A stretch of DNA of 64,000 nucleotides from Saccharum officinarum (taxonomy: Eukaryota > Streptophyta > Magnoliopsida > Poales > Poaceae): contig CM036221.1 in NCBI GenBank assembly GCA_020631735.1, positions 10,831,381 to 10,895,380 of the forward strand, in the 5' to 3' direction. The notes under the pieces were generated by a model. That model saw only the letters and a list, made by a program, of their open reading frames with translations. It was not told where the DNA came from and did no database searches. Both the position numbers and the translations under genes were made by a program. This document shows, in pieces, positions 1-11,467 of this stretch; positions within the stretch are counted from its first letter, which is position 1, and each line of letters begins with the position of its first letter.

Positions 1-194
1 CTTAGATGAATAGTAGCACATAGTGTTTTTCTTTATCTCTTTTATGCATAAATAGGCTGAACTTCTAAAATACATAGTAATTTGTAGAAAAATGCTAAAA
101 TGGCGAACCCAGTTTTGTTGAGCTCCACATAAAAGCATAGGATTTAGAGGTGGCAAAAACAGGGCTTAGATGTTAGAGTAATAGATAAACTCAA

Positions 195-821
195 ATGAAT
201 ATCCTATTCTGGAATATAAGAGGTTTGAGCAGTGAAGGAAGAAAGGCTCAGCTCAATAGGATCATTAATGAGTATAGAATTAGTTGTGTTTGTGTAAGTG
301 AAACTATCAAGCAATCTTTTACCAATAGAGAGGTGTTAGCTCTTGGAGGTGGTGTTGGAGTTACATGGAAATAGGTACCTTCCAAGGGACACTCAGGAGG
401 CTTGCTAATAGGGATTGATGATGATATCTGTGAGGTTTCTTATTACGAAGGTGGTAATCATTTTTTGAGTATAATGCTTACATGTAGGGAGGATAGCTTC
501 AAGTGGAAACTTTTCAATGTTTATGGCCCAGTCCAAGATAACATGAAACATGAGTTCCTATCTGAATTAGAGGTGGCCATCAATGATTCAAAGGTTCGTG
601 TTCTAATTGGAGGTTATTTTAATTTGATTAGGACAGTGGAAGAGAAATCTTCAGGGAATGTTAATACATTTTGGATGAATGCTTTTAATGATTTTGTAGC
701 TAACACTGAAATGAGAGAATTACATGGAGCTGGAGGTCAATATACATGGACCAACAAACATATCAAACCTATTATGATAGAGTTTTTATGTCTGCTAATT
801 GGGAAAATCGTTTTCCTCTAG
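195..821 (+). pseudogene. LINE AP-endonuclease domain, broken
   Basis: Translation from the ATG at 195 gives the endonuclease opening FWNIRGL, followed about 25 residues later by SETIKQ, where the catalytic Glu of this family sits. It stops at the TAG at 372-374 after 59 codons. Endonuclease sequence resumes in another frame at 402-821 with LFNVYGP, then GGYFN and YTWTNK. In functional LINE endonucleases the GGDFN block holds a catalytic Asp; here it reads Tyr. The stop, the frame change and this substitution all indicate a dead copy. Confidence 0.8.
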
Positions 822-1171
822 TTACTGCTCATTAGCCACTAGAATTGGATCAGACCATAATCCCCTGATTGTGGAAGCCTACCCTGTGAGAAGTGTAAGG
901 TCAAAGATCTTCAGATTTGAAGCAGTTTGATTCAAACAAGAGGATTTAATGGACGTGGTTCAATCTAAGTGGCTAGATAGACAAAGAAAGAGGAGTATAG
1001 ATGCATGACATGTCATCTCTAATAAACTCGAGATGTTTGAGCGGTTGGAATGGAAATTGGGGTGGTGATATGAAGAAAAGGAAATAGGACCTGCTTTTGT
1101 TAATTCAGTCTTTGGACTCGGAAGCCGATATAAGAGATTTAGAGGATAGAGAGTGGGAACAAAGGTATTGA

Positions 1172-1357
1172 TTGATGGAGGAGCTTATTGATATATACAA
1201 CAAACAAGAAGTGATGTGGCAGATTAGAGGTGGAGAAAGATGGCTGCTAGAGGGAGATGCTAACACAGCCTATTTCCATGGTGTGGCTAATGGAAGGAAA
1301 AAGGAAGTGTCTGATAAGATCTCTAGAAGAAAATGGAGAGGTGATTACAGAAGCTGA
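1172..1357 (+). pseudogene. LINE linker before reverse transcriptase, fragment
   Basis: The peptide contains RWLLEGDANTAYFHGVANGRKK, which I recognise as the W..-GD.NT.FFH block found between endonuclease and reverse transcriptase in plant L1-type elements. Sequence just downstream (to about 1540) still resembles the next part of the element in other frames. It is too short and interrupted to encode anything. It belongs to the same insertion as the endonuclease fragments upstream. Confidence 0.75.
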
Positions 1358-1540
1358 AAACTTAAAAATCCATATTACCAACTTCTACAAAAAAAAAACT
1401 ATTTGGGAGTGAGCCTCGATCTAAAATTAGGCTACACCCAAATTATGGAAAGAAAGTTCTAAGATCAGCATAGAAGAAAATGAGGAGTTGACCAAACCCT
1501 TTACTTTGAAAGAACTAGAAGAGGTGGTGAAGATCACATG

Positions 1541-2300
1541 TATGCTACGCAAACATCACATGTATATCAAAATAAAAAAAGCAAACCATGAAAATAAAAC
1601 AATAAGCAAATAATTAAAGTAAAATGAATAGGAATAAAAAAAAAGTAATAAAATGGATCATAATACTACGAAATATAAATAATAAATCAATAATTTAAAT
1701 GAAAAACAAGTTAATGAAAGTCTGAACAAAACATAAGAGCAAACAAAAGTAAAAAAGGAAAAAAACACATAATAAAGGAATATAAAAAAGAAAATCATAT
1801 AAATATTACTTGAACAACCTAAAATGTACCACAGAACATCTCGCAAGTACTACGTGAATACTAGAACATAGTCATGGAACACCTCATTTATACTGCATGA
1901 AAAATCCAAAAATACATAATAGAATATCACATGTATACTATATAAATATTAAGACATGACATACAGGAAAACCAAATTAATGAAAAGAATAAAAAGAATA
2001 AACATGTAATAGAGAAAAAAAAAAGTAAAACATGAAAATGATAAAGAAGGAAAATACTTAGTTAGAGTAAATTAAAAATATGAAAAGGAATGAAAATAAG
2101 GACACCTAAAGAAAGCATAAAATAAAAGAAAAAGGAGAAAAGGAAGAAAATAAAGGTAAGTGAAATATATAGCTGTCAATATAAAAAAACAAAACAAAGA
2201 AAATAATTAATTAGAGTAAATAAAAAAGGAATAAAAGAAAGATAAAAGTGTATTAAAATATGAAAATATGAATAAAAACAAAAAAAGAAAATAGAAATTG
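1541..2300. other. A-rich, purine-biased intergenic DNA
   Basis: This stretch is very rich in A on the plus strand, with many runs such as aaaaaagaaaa and repeated words like gaataaaa and catgaaaa. It looks like decayed low-complexity or simple-repeat-derived sequence. I see no coding signal, no terminal repeats and no RNA gene. Confidence 0.6.
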
Positions 2301-3292
2301 AAGCAAGGAAGAAGAAAAAAGATACGCATCTTATCTTTTTTTATCAGGTACAGTTTTGGGCGCACACAACCCACACTCCACGCTCACACCACACGCATAC
2401 ACACGCGTGCGCGGCCGTGGGAACACAAGTGTTTGAACACCAGGCCCATTCGCAAACGCATCCTACCTATGGTACCTAATTACGGAAACGTTGGCGCGGC
2501 CATGAATCAGGCCCACATTCCAGCGTCCAGCGATCCTTCGTTGATTCTGTCAATGGGTTGGGCTGGTGTCAAAACAGGCCCAAGACAACACATCCACAGA
2601 ACCGGAACCGCTAGTGTTTGGCTCAAATGAACGTGGGAAGATAGGAAAGAGGAACAGAGCCGCTGCCGTTGCGTACTGCGAGAGACGAGCATACTGATGG
2701 GCTGGCCTGTGGCTGTTGAATAAAGTGGGCCGTGGGGAGGGGATTGGGGCAGTGGGCTTAGGTTGCGTTAGGTTTCTCCGTTAATAAAATAGGACAAAAG
2801 TATTTTTAATCCGTAGAAAGATTTTATATACCCTCAACATAAGCATCGTGTATATTTGCCTATTTTTATTTTAATATACGGTTTTGTCAAGGAGTCCTAC
2901 TCCATTAGTTACCTGTAACCGATTTTAAATGAAATACTCGTATATAGGAAGATTCTGAACATGTTTCTACGTGGCTGATGTTTGGATTTACTAAAATAAA
3001 ATCAGTTTTAATTAACACATTTTGTTACTTAGGTTAGTCAGGAAAATGTTTTTTAGGTTGCCAGTTTTGTTAGATGAGATCGGAAGATTCTGGATTGCAC
3101 CGTTTGGATTTTTTAATTAAACATTTTTTTAGGGATTTCCCTAAAATTTCGGACGTGGGTGTTTCTAACTGGAAGTTGCCTACTTATACGGAAACCTCTG
3201 ACGCGTGAAGAGAGCCATTCTCCCCTACATCTAGTAGGTCTTCCAAGCGAAGAAGCCGATCGGGCGCCGCCGGAGCTAACGGCGGCGGCGGG
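2301..3292. other. Intergenic DNA, no recognisable feature
   Basis: It contains a CA/CG-rich patch around 2360-2420 and mixed sequence after it. Its last few hundred bases are the likely promoter and 5' leader of the acidic open frame that begins at 3293. I could not support any coding region or element here. Confidence 0.4.
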
Positions 3293-3805
3293 ATGGCGGC
3301 GTACGAGGAGGAGGAGGAGGAGGACGACGGCTACTTCGTCATCGCTGCGGCGTACGAGGACGACGATGACGACGGCTTCGTCATTGCTGCGTCGTCCGAG
3401 GACTATATCAAGGTGATCACCACGTTCGTGCCGCCGCCGTTGCCATTGCCATCATTATCATCATCGCACTGCGGCGCCGCAGCGATCGCTTCGTCGTCGC
3501 CGGCACCGTACGGCTTTGATGCGGAGGAACAGATCAGTCCATCTTCGTCGCCGGCAACTCATTGCGTCGACGTTCACGACGCCGCCGCCGCTCTGTGGCA
3601 GCAGGATGCCGTGGACATCGACGAAGCGCCGGAGGAGCAGCAGGCTCCTACTCCCGTCTTCTTTCTTTATCGTCACCGGAAGATCGACTACAAGATCGCC
3701 GACGACGACGACGAGGTGACCGACGAGGAGGAGGACGAGGACGAGGACGACTACATGTACCAAGGTACTACGACCTCGCCGACCGTGGGAGGGCGCGTCA
3801 CGTGA
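3293..3805 (+). CDS. Hypothetical small acidic low-complexity protein
   Basis: A 170-codon single-exon frame starts at an ATG in a good plant context (ggcgggATGGcg) inside a locally GC-rich block, as expected for a grass gene. The product is not recognised. It opens with two copies of a short module (AAYE, then an E/D run, then DG, then FVIAA), continues with Pro- and Ser-rich sequence, and ends in long Asp/Glu runs around residues 138-155. A poly-A signal (AATAAA, 3933-3938) follows about 130 bp after the stop, which supports plus-strand transcription. After the stop, a different plus frame stays open to 3903 and is Arg/Lys-rich, so the annotated end could reflect a frameshift or an unseen intron near 3760. 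No signal peptide or membrane segment is visible. It may be a real orphan gene or chance low-complexity coding. Confidence 0.45.
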   Translation: MAAYEEEEEEDDGYFVIAAAYEDDDDDGFVIAASSEDYIKVITTFVPPPLPLPSLSSSHCGAAAIASSSPAPYGFDAEEQISPSSSPATHCVDVHDAAAALWQQDAVDIDEAPEEQQAPTPVFFLYRHRKIDYKIADDDDEVTDEEEDEDEDDYMYQGTTTSPTVGGRVT

Positions 3806-3932
3806 AGCGCAGCAGCGGCAGGAGGGGCCGGACCAAGAAGGCGTCGACCATGGGGCGGCCGCGCGGCGACGTCCGCTTCGCATACTGCTCCGGCAATCTT
3901 TAGAACAAGCATGTACTTGGGCATGGGGAATG

Positions 3933-3938
3933 AATAAA
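3933..3938 (+). terminator. Canonical poly-A signal AATAAA
   Basis: AATAAA lies about 130 bp downstream of the stop of the acidic open frame on the same strand, a normal plant 3'UTR distance. It is the only such hexamer directly behind that frame. Confidence 0.4.
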
Positions 3939-4429
3939 GCCTAGCTAGTCCATTGCTCTGCAAAGTGCAATGGTATGGTATTCGAATTATATATGGTCAA
4001 AGTTTAATGTACTACAAGTTATTTGGTCAGAAGATCTTCATTTTGTCTGCTATATAAAATGTTTTTACTTCAAGTTAGAATTATATATGGTTCAGTTTTG
4101 ATTTTTTTTTTTGGAGACACCAACAGGTATAAAACATCATCATTGTACATGAGTCCTAAGACAAAAGCACAGTTATGTGTACATGAGTCCTAAGACAAAA
4201 GCACTAGTTATGTGTGTTTTGGTTTTTTTTTTTTTTGTTGCTTGCAAAGTGTGCCAAGTTAACCAAGTCAAATTTGTCTACTTTGACCAATTTTGGCTTC
4301 CATTTGGTTAAGCTTCTTTGGACATTTTTGTTCATTTTGTTGTCCCAATCTTGAGCCAAAATTTGTCCACACTAAAATTTTGGATTGGCTAAAAGGCAGC
4401 ACATATTTGGTAGCAAACCAAACATAAGG

Positions 4430-4640
4430 AATCAATCATAACAATTATGTAGTTAGTAATCAATCAATCGTAACAATTACATTATGTAGCTAGTAATGAA
4501 TCAATCGTAATGATTACATTACGTAGCTAGTAATGAATCAATCATAACAATTACGTAGTTAGTAATTGAATTCTGCCGGTTGGTTATATCTGATCTAGCA
4601 AATGTTAGTAATTGAATTCTACCGGTTGGTAAGAGCAACT
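4430..4640. repeat. Short degenerate tandem repeats
   Basis: Units resembling agtaatcaatcaatcgtaac with attacgtagctagtaat recur four to five times from about 4430 to 4575. They are followed by two partial copies of an attgaattctaccggttggt word. Function unknown; it looks like local slippage expansion. Confidence 0.6.
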
Positions 4641-5135
4641 CCGTGAGAGTAGCCATTTGTGTTGTGAAAACTGAATTCTACCGGTTGGTTACAGCAACTC
4701 CATGAGAGTAGCCATTTGTGTTGTGAAAACCTATTTTAGGTATTTTTCGAAGAATCACGGCTCCAACAGCTATTCTATCATGTTTTCCAAAATAACAAGT
4801 CACCCACCCACAGTTCTCGCTCGGTAAAAAAGCAAGCCAAACAAGCTGTGAAGGTTCGCCATCTGCACTTCTCGCTGGGTAAAAAGCAAGCCAAGCAAGT
4901 CGTGAAGGCTCGCCATTTGCCTTGTGGTGTGCAAACAAATGGTGGGAGTACAGCAAATGGAGAAGTGAACCAATCTCAGCATGTCATGTCATGTCAGCTT
5001 TAAAAAATAGATAATGAGAAATTTAGAAAGGTTGTTGCATTACTCTACTCTTTTGGAGGATGTTCTATTTTAGAGAATGGCTAAATCATGAATTGTAGAC
5101 TCTTATTGTACATAATCTCTTAAGAGTTGCTCTAG
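4632..5135. mobile_element. Possible MITE-like insertion with imperfect terminal inverted repeats
   Basis: The left edge reads agagcaactccgtgagag and the right edge ctcttaagagttgctct, which are imperfect inverse complements. The word tctgatctagcaaa occurs just outside on both sides (about 4589-4602 and 5139-5152), which could be a duplicated host segment. A 60-bp part of the left end is repeated in tandem (4632 and 4690 regions). Superfamily could not be assigned, and no clean target duplication is visible at the inverted repeats. Confidence 0.4.
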
Positions 5136-5229
5136 TATCTGATCTAGCAAAGGCCGGAATTACATTGCAATTCGCACGAAACAGGTTATTACCGGCTTAC
5201 AAATTGCAGGTAGACAGCTGTGACTTATC

Positions 5230-5525
5230 CTACAGTCACAAACAAGAACATCACAATGAAATAAAAACGAGGGCAAGCTCTGACATGAGTCTTGTGATCC
5301 GGCTTCTACCCACAAGAACATCACAATGAAATAAATATGAGTGCAAGGATAACCTACAAAGACATCAAGGCATATCAATCACAGCAATCGGCATGAAGAC
5401 ATTAATGCATATGAGTGCAAGGATAACCTACAAAGACATCAAGGCATATCAATCACAGCAATCGGTATGAAGACATCAATGCATATCACAGTAATCGGTA
5501 TGAAGACATCAATGCATATCACAGC
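5230..5525. repeat. Compound tandem repeat block
   Basis: Three nested repeats occur. A word ending in acaagaacatcacaatgaaa appears at about 5240 and 5312. A unit of about 70 bp (atgagtgcaaggataaccta and onward) appears at 5337 and 5408. A unit of about 33 bp (aatcggtatgaagacatcaa) is repeated to 5520. No coding sense was found. Confidence 0.75.
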
Positions 5526-6134
5526 CCTTTAAAAAAATGCATATCATAGTAATCCGGTATGTGTTTTCACTGACAGCAGAGCAACGCGCAAAAAACAAGA
5601 TTACCAGCTACGAACTGAGTTCTGATGTTATAAACTGCAGAAAAACAGAAGATTGGCAGCTAACAACTGAGTTCTATATAGTTTAAAAGTTATATGACCA
5701 ATGGAGCCATTTATAAGCCAAGAGGATTACAAATCTGTTCCTTTCAAAGATGTACAAGAATGTTTAGGCTAAAAGTAACTGTTGACACACCATCTCCTAG
5801 TATCTGAGCTTACATTACAGGGGAGCGGATAATATACACCCAATTGGCCGATTGCACCTATACCATGAGTGTTAATTCACAACGGATACAACGCCCATGG
5901 CAGCCTCCTGCCATTTGGACAAAAGATAGATCATGAGGCGCAGTTGCCGATCCATCGCTTCTACTAAAATGGAATCTGTTTGTAGCCTATTATGTTCAAG
6001 GGAATGGTAGTGGCTTTATACCTCGCTGACAATCATCGGTACCGACTGATGCTGGAGGGCATGCCTTCGTTGAATGATAATTTGTGCCTGAGTTTGTTAA
6101 GCAACTACAATATCCTGATAGCTACCGCCTAATG
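5526..6134 (-). other. Downstream flank and probable 3'UTR of the MKP1-type gene
   Basis: This DNA lies immediately after the stop codon of the phosphatase (minus strand). The part next to 6134 is likely its 3' untranslated region. No other feature is supported. Confidence 0.45.
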
Positions 6135-9100
6135 TTAACTAACATTCAGTAGTTCCAAAAGATTCTCAGTTTCATGCTCCTTGAAAACCTGTATTGTTAA
6201 AACCCAACAAGAGTTAGTAATAAAATTCATAAATTGCCAAACAGAATAAAGGTAAAATGGCAACAAATAATATTGTATGGCACATGGGAATGTTCAGACA
6301 CATGACACGTTACACGTGTGCTCAAGAAAAAAAAAAGACACATTACACAGGTCCGCATCCGCATAAAAATCATCAGAGTTTAGCCAAACATCTTCAAACA
6401 AATCAATGACAAGTGGTACCAAGCAGGAATGCAGGGTTCAAGATAGAAGCCAAGGCTGTGGATTCAATCACTGCCATGGGTAGCTGGAGCATGCTTTCTG
6501 TTGTCAGCAAGGGATTCCACAAGAAATGCCAACCAAATCAAATCACTATTACTATCAGTATGATTAGTTGGAGCCTGGAGTGACACATGGCAAAAACACC
6601 AAGTTCAAGTTCTGCAGATGTGCGCAGACAAACAAACAGCAACAACCTCCTAACATTTCAGTCTACACTACAAACAGGACAGACATGACAAACTAATAGC
6701 TAGAATGGGTCAAGAGTGGTCTCTAGGGACTAATAATCATTATTCCAGTATTCTCAACTAGAACCGAGTCAACCTGACGCTAAATAATTCCTGTTTATTA
6801 GACTGCCAAACATCATCAGATGCCGTGGGTCCTTGACTATATAGGCATGGCAGATTACAAAAAATAAAGATAAGTAATCTAAGATAACAATATACTCAAC
6901 AAGATATCATTTCCAGTCAAACTTGTCTGCGCTGTAAATTATACAAATCAGGTACAGAAGCCAACCTCACAGGGCCTTTTCCTGCCTAAGACAGACTAGT
7001 ATTCTATCCAATCTTGTCACTGATACATGAAAATAACCAAAGTTGTTGTCTGATAATTGATTTCGACCTTTTTATCAGTCACTAATTGAACCAAACAATT
7101 CTACATTCAAAGTTTCAAACATTAAGAACTACTGGCACTCTGGCAGATGTTTATGTAGTATAAAATGATATCTATAGAGAAACAATTACCATTGTGCGAA
7201 AGTAAACAAACAATAACATACAGATAGAGTTCATTGGTAAATTTCCAGATGCTAATAGATCATTGTCCTTCGGTCACAGAAATTCAATCAAGTATCAACT
7301 TTCATAAGTTTAGGATAACTGAAGCAATCCTAGAAACATATGTCTGTAATGCCTAATGTGACATGAACTGATTGGCCTTATGTATCGTCTTTTGACACAT
7401 CACTAGCAGAATATATAATCCAATCTTTTCTTGATGACCAAACATCGATGTTACAAGCTAACAATCTATGTTGACTAATATCAATAATTGAAAAGGGTGG
7501 GAAGAATCTGAGATAGGTAGGTGAAGCATGTGGGCCTCATATAACACTGAAGTTCACTGGAGTTTGCTATTTCAGTTTCAGTTGCAATGTTTATACTATT
7601 TGAGTGCTGTTACCACTAAAAGAGTCATCATGCAAAGCAAGAAACCAGCAACTCCTAAATATAAGTTCCAAGCTCTTTATACAGCTTGACTGGTAGCTAA
7701 AAGTTCAGAAGCAGAACAAAGTGCAGAAAAGTAGAGGTGGTGCACAGTATGCACATACCTTGACAGGAAGAGCATCACTGAGGCCTTTTCGATGAAGAAA
7801 ATCACCAGTTACCTGTTGCCAATCAACAGCATCAACACTCTTGCTGCTTTCATTTTCACCTCCTACCCATACATACACCATTTTAACTGCTTCTCTTCTG
7901 ATGGCATTCGATGTAACAAAAATCAAAACCGACTTTGGGTCAAGATCCTTGCGTGCAAATGTAGTTAGCTTTTCCATGCTGGGCCACTGGTAGACTAACA
8001 GTTGTGCATTACTGCAAGCTTCTGAGTTACTGTCAGTACGCTCAGTTAATCTAGTTTCAGAATGCGAGCTTGAACTATTACCAGTGCATTTTTCTGAGCA
8101 AAAACCACCAGTCAGCTGTTTAACACCATTTGTACTACTCTTATCTGAGGCCTCCTCAGTCCTGCGAATACTAGAAGGGACCCTTGGCGGCAATACAAGA
8201 CCCTTTTGGAGAGATGGTAGCTTTAGAAGTGTGAAGCCTCCTCTTCTTTCTGCTATAGAAGAGGTCTTGGAAGGAGATCGTATTGATTCCATGCCAGAAG
8301 GCTTTGAAGCTCCCTCATTAGATGATTGAGAAAGGGGAGACCTGGACGATGGCACCAAAGCATGAGGCAGATTAGATGAAGCAGGCGAGAGGCCTAATGA
8401 TGGTGGGGAGCTAGTTGTAGGTGATAAGGAGGGTGAGTCTGAACTATACTTAGAGCTGACGCTTGAATCTGATGACAAGGAGCTTGGAGAAAGGAAAGGA
8501 GGTGAGGTTGATGCTTCAGCAGCCAGGTGCTGTACACGGTCTACCCGCGGATCAAAATCCTTGATTAGAGCAGAATCTGAATAAACACGAGCCAACGGCC
8601 TGGAGATAAACTTGTGCCTCAGTAAACTCCAGCTGCTTTCTCTAGCTGGAAGATGGGTCTCGTCCCCAGCTCCAGAAGTTGAGAACGCTGGAACCACTCC
8701 CCCAGTGATTGCTTTGTAGACGAGCTCAAAATCAGCATCATAAGACTCAATTCTCCGGCTTCCTGGGTTAGTCTTGGATGCTGAATCGATCTGGTCCTTG
8801 CTAATCTTTGTATTACTATCTGAATTAGGCGGCGTACTTGAAAATGCATCCCAAAACTCCTGTGGCTCCAAACCTTCTCTCACAACCTTGATGTGCCCCT
8901 GCACCTTCTCATACCTCACTACCTGAAACGCAGCAGCCTTTGCATCCTTTTCCATTACCGGATCGCACTTCATTCCAATCCAGACATAGATGGACGACAG
9001 AACATGTACAATGAACGCGCCTCTAGAGTCGAGCGCAGCAGGGGATGGGTCATTGAGCATTTTGGGCACTAAATGCAGAGGAGCATACTGGGAGTGAGGC

Positions 9101-9992
9101 GCCATGCGGTACATCCTGAGAACTGAATTTGGGGACAAAGGAATCGCATGCACCCGCTTCTGGCACTGGAGAAGCTGGCAGGCAAAGCCCATGTTTGGAT
9201 TCGCAATCCCCCGGGCAGCCTTGACAAACTGGAAGGCGTCATCGAAGCTCTGGCCTTCCCTCCACATCAAGTAGGCGATGACCAGAGACGTCGAGCGCGA
9301 CACCCCCTGGCAGCAATGCACGAAGACGCGGCCGCCCTGCTCCCTCACATCCTCAAAGTAATCAAACACGTCGTAGAGGATGCTGGTGATGTCCTCGGTG
9401 GGGCTGTCCTGCAGCCAGAGCGTGCGGTAGATGAGGTCGGACTTGAAGTACTCCGGGCAGACGAAACCCACGCAGTTGAGGACGTGGGTGATGCCGTTCT
9501 TCCTCAGGATGTCGCGGTTCTTGGCGACAGCGTCGCCGCCGAGGTAGACATGTTCGGCGACCTTGGAGCACTCCTTGTCGAAGAAGGCGATCTGGTCCTT
9601 GCGGCCCTGCGAGCGGAGCGAGGAGAGGTCGAGGCGGAGGCCCTCCCCGGGCTTGGCGGAGGAGGGCCTGGAGGCGCCGGGCGTGGTGGGGTTGGGCCAC
9701 TCGCCGACGTCGTCGGACCCGGCCTTGGGCCACTCGTCCAGGCTGCGGCGGGTGATGGCGAGCGGCTGCAGCGGCGGGAGGCAGGACCGCGCCTTGGAGC
9801 TCATCGACCGCGGGGTGAGCGGCGGCGGCGGCGGGACGCGGCGCGACTGCCCGCCCCCGCCCCCGCTGCCCCGGGCCCCGACGCGGCGTCCGGCGGCGGG
9901 GCCGGCTCCCTCGGCTCGGACCAGGACACGGAGCGCCAGAACTTGCGGCCCCCGGCCCCGGCCGGCGCCGGGCCGTCGTCGGGGGTCGCCAT
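6135..9992 (-). CDS. MKP1: MAP kinase phosphatase of the MKP1 type (DSP plus gelsolin-like domain)
   Basis: Two exons: 9992-7759 and 6188-6135, joined in phase 0 (AAG, GTATGT donor; CAG acceptor). Exon 2 encodes only the last 17 residues, ending ELLNVS. Counting from the Met at 9804, residues 82-215 form a dual-specificity phosphatase domain with the signature HCCQGVSRS (catalytic Cys164, Arg170). About 245-345 is a gelsolin-like segment, and the rest is a long Ser-rich tail. Plant MKP1 dephosphorylates stress MAP kinases (MPK3/MPK6 in Arabidopsis) in the cytosol. The conserved N-terminus with FWRSVSWS starts at the ATG at 9992, but it is one nucleotide out of frame with the conserved PLTPRS-SKARSC block just before 9804. 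So either the gene (or the assembly) has a frameshift in a GC run at about 9845-9900, or translation starts at 9804 and gives 699 residues. Family identity is certain from the domain order; the start is not. Confidence 0.95.
6189..7758 (-). other. Intron of the MKP1-type gene (about 1.57 kb)
   Basis: Bounded by AAG, GTATGT at its 5' end (7758) and by ...AATACAG at its 3' end (6189). The interior is AT-rich without open frames of note. I saw no transposon ends in it. Confidence 0.85.
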
Positions 9993-10540
9993 GGGCCGGC
10001 CACGAATCGGAGCCTCCTCAGGCGGCGACGGACGCTGCTGGGAGACGCCAGCACGAGCTTAGGCCATTTCCGTGCCACGGGAGAAAACAAAAATCCTCAA
10101 AAATAAATGGGGGGAATCCGCACCTGATCCGCCCGCGGCGGCAAATCCGGCCCGGGCGCGGCGGTCCGCGGCGGATCGGGGCGGGCGCGGGCCACCAGAT
10201 CGGGAGATCGGCGCGCCACCAGTTGGTCGCCCTCCTCTCGAACGACGGGGAGGGGAGCCTGGGGAGGGGAAGGAGAGGAAGGGGAAGCAGTGGCCCTAGT
10301 GGGTGAGGGTTTTCAGGAGGCGCCTGGGCGATCCGGGCCGTCGGATGCGCGCCGGGATCCGTGTGGCCCGGATCCGACGGGTGGCTGCGCGGTGGGCCCG
10401 GGGTTTGACGGGGGTGGTGTTGACTGGTCTCGCTGCAGCGGCTGGTCGAGGAAGGCAGGAGGAAAGAAGACTGCGTGTCATGTCCCCCCAAAGATGTTTG
10501 GTGCACCTGCTCTTTGGACACTTTGCAAAACAAAATCGCG
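9993..10540 (-). promoter_or_regulatory. GC-rich upstream/5' leader region of the MKP1-type gene
   Basis: This block upstream of the phosphatase start is extremely GC-rich (CpG-island-like, with many cgg/gcc words), typical of the 5' end of a grass housekeeping or signalling gene. Several overlapping open frames in it look like composition artefacts. No clear TATA box was found. Confidence 0.45.
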
Positions 10541-11459
10541 GATGGTATTGTGCCGAGGGACGGGGACGGTCCCGATAGGTTTAGATATTCCGTGTCTCAG
10601 ATCATGGGTGCTTTGTGATGATTTGGATGCTTTAGGTTATTTATTGCGGCGTCGATATCTGGATGACGAAGTTAAGAAAATGTTTTTTGTGTGAGTTTCA
10701 CATGTCATAAAAGGTTCGGTTGTAATGAGCAAGAATCGACAAGAATTTTCTTGTGTTTCGAAGGTGCCTGGAGAGACAGCGAAGCTTGTTGCATATCGGG
10801 AGTCGGTTTTTCTGGTGTGTTGTGATGCTAGCTTTATTAGTGGAGCAAGGACGCGACGATGAGTTGGTTGGTTTTCAATAGATCAATGGTATGGTTATTT
10901 TCTAGGATTTGAATGCTCTAGATTATTGATTACGATATCGACAACCAAGCATTTAATTTATGGGCACCATACAAGAGTTGCATGAAAAAGTTTAGCTTAA
11001 GTGGGAATCGACAAAAACTCTTACGCACCAATGGTTGCCTCAAAAAGGGATGAAACTTGCTACATATCGAGAACCGATTGGTGCGTCCTAACGTCATCTT
11101 ATATTGGTAGAGCAAGGACATGATTGGTTGATTAGTTTCGGGACACCGGTAAAACGACAGAGGTGTACATAAAGTTAAAGTTAAGAGTCGAGACAAACTT
11201 TGACCCTACAGGAAAAGAGTGATGGCACATGATGTGTGTCCTACTAAAAAAAGGGATTCCATTTTGCCAAAAAAATGTCATGGGAATATTAGGTGCGAGA
11301 CAAGTTTGTTTGCTCCTGTGGTCATGCTGTTGGGTACTCCTTGCCTAATCTTTCTGTATAGTGAATGGCCATCAAGGTGTAGACTTACGCTGTTGCCCTT
11401 GTCGGCTTGTGTGATAAAGGAGTATTAAGAATCTGGTCTACTGCTACTCTCGCCGCAGT
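10541..11459. other. Intergenic DNA, nothing recognisable
   Basis: Mixed-composition sequence. Some words recur in diverged form (tcgacaag and gtttttgg-like patches near 10730 and 11010), suggesting an old duplicated repeat. No gene or terminal repeats are supported. Confidence 0.35.
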
Positions 11460-11467
11460 TGCACGAA

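Larger units (their letters stand above)
195..1540 (+). mobile_element. Degenerate non-LTR retrotransposon (LINE) fragment
   Basis: Broken pieces of a plant LINE second reading frame lie in order on the plus strand: an AP-endonuclease start (195-374), the rest of the endonuclease (402-821), and the linker before reverse transcriptase (1172-1357, then traces to about 1540). The catalytic reverse transcriptase itself is absent, so the element is truncated at its 3' side. No poly-A tail or target duplication was found at the edges, so both boundaries are approximate. Superfamily (L1-like) is inferred from the endonuclease and linker motifs. Confidence 0.8.

Noticed and set aside
5237..5525. CRISPR-like array
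   Set aside because: Repeat units vary in length and there are no unique spacers of constant size; this is a eukaryotic intergenic tandem repeat.
9804..9880. A 36-nt GT-AG intron explaining the MKP1 frame disagreement
   Set aside because: The only GT...AG pair in the right place is a multiple of three long, so it cannot change frame, and it is below the usual plant minimum intron length.
9148..10090. Several long open frames on both strands over the 5' end of MKP1
   Set aside because: They are shadows of the GC-rich first exon in other frames; composition is Arg/Ala/Pro/Gly repeats with no family motif.
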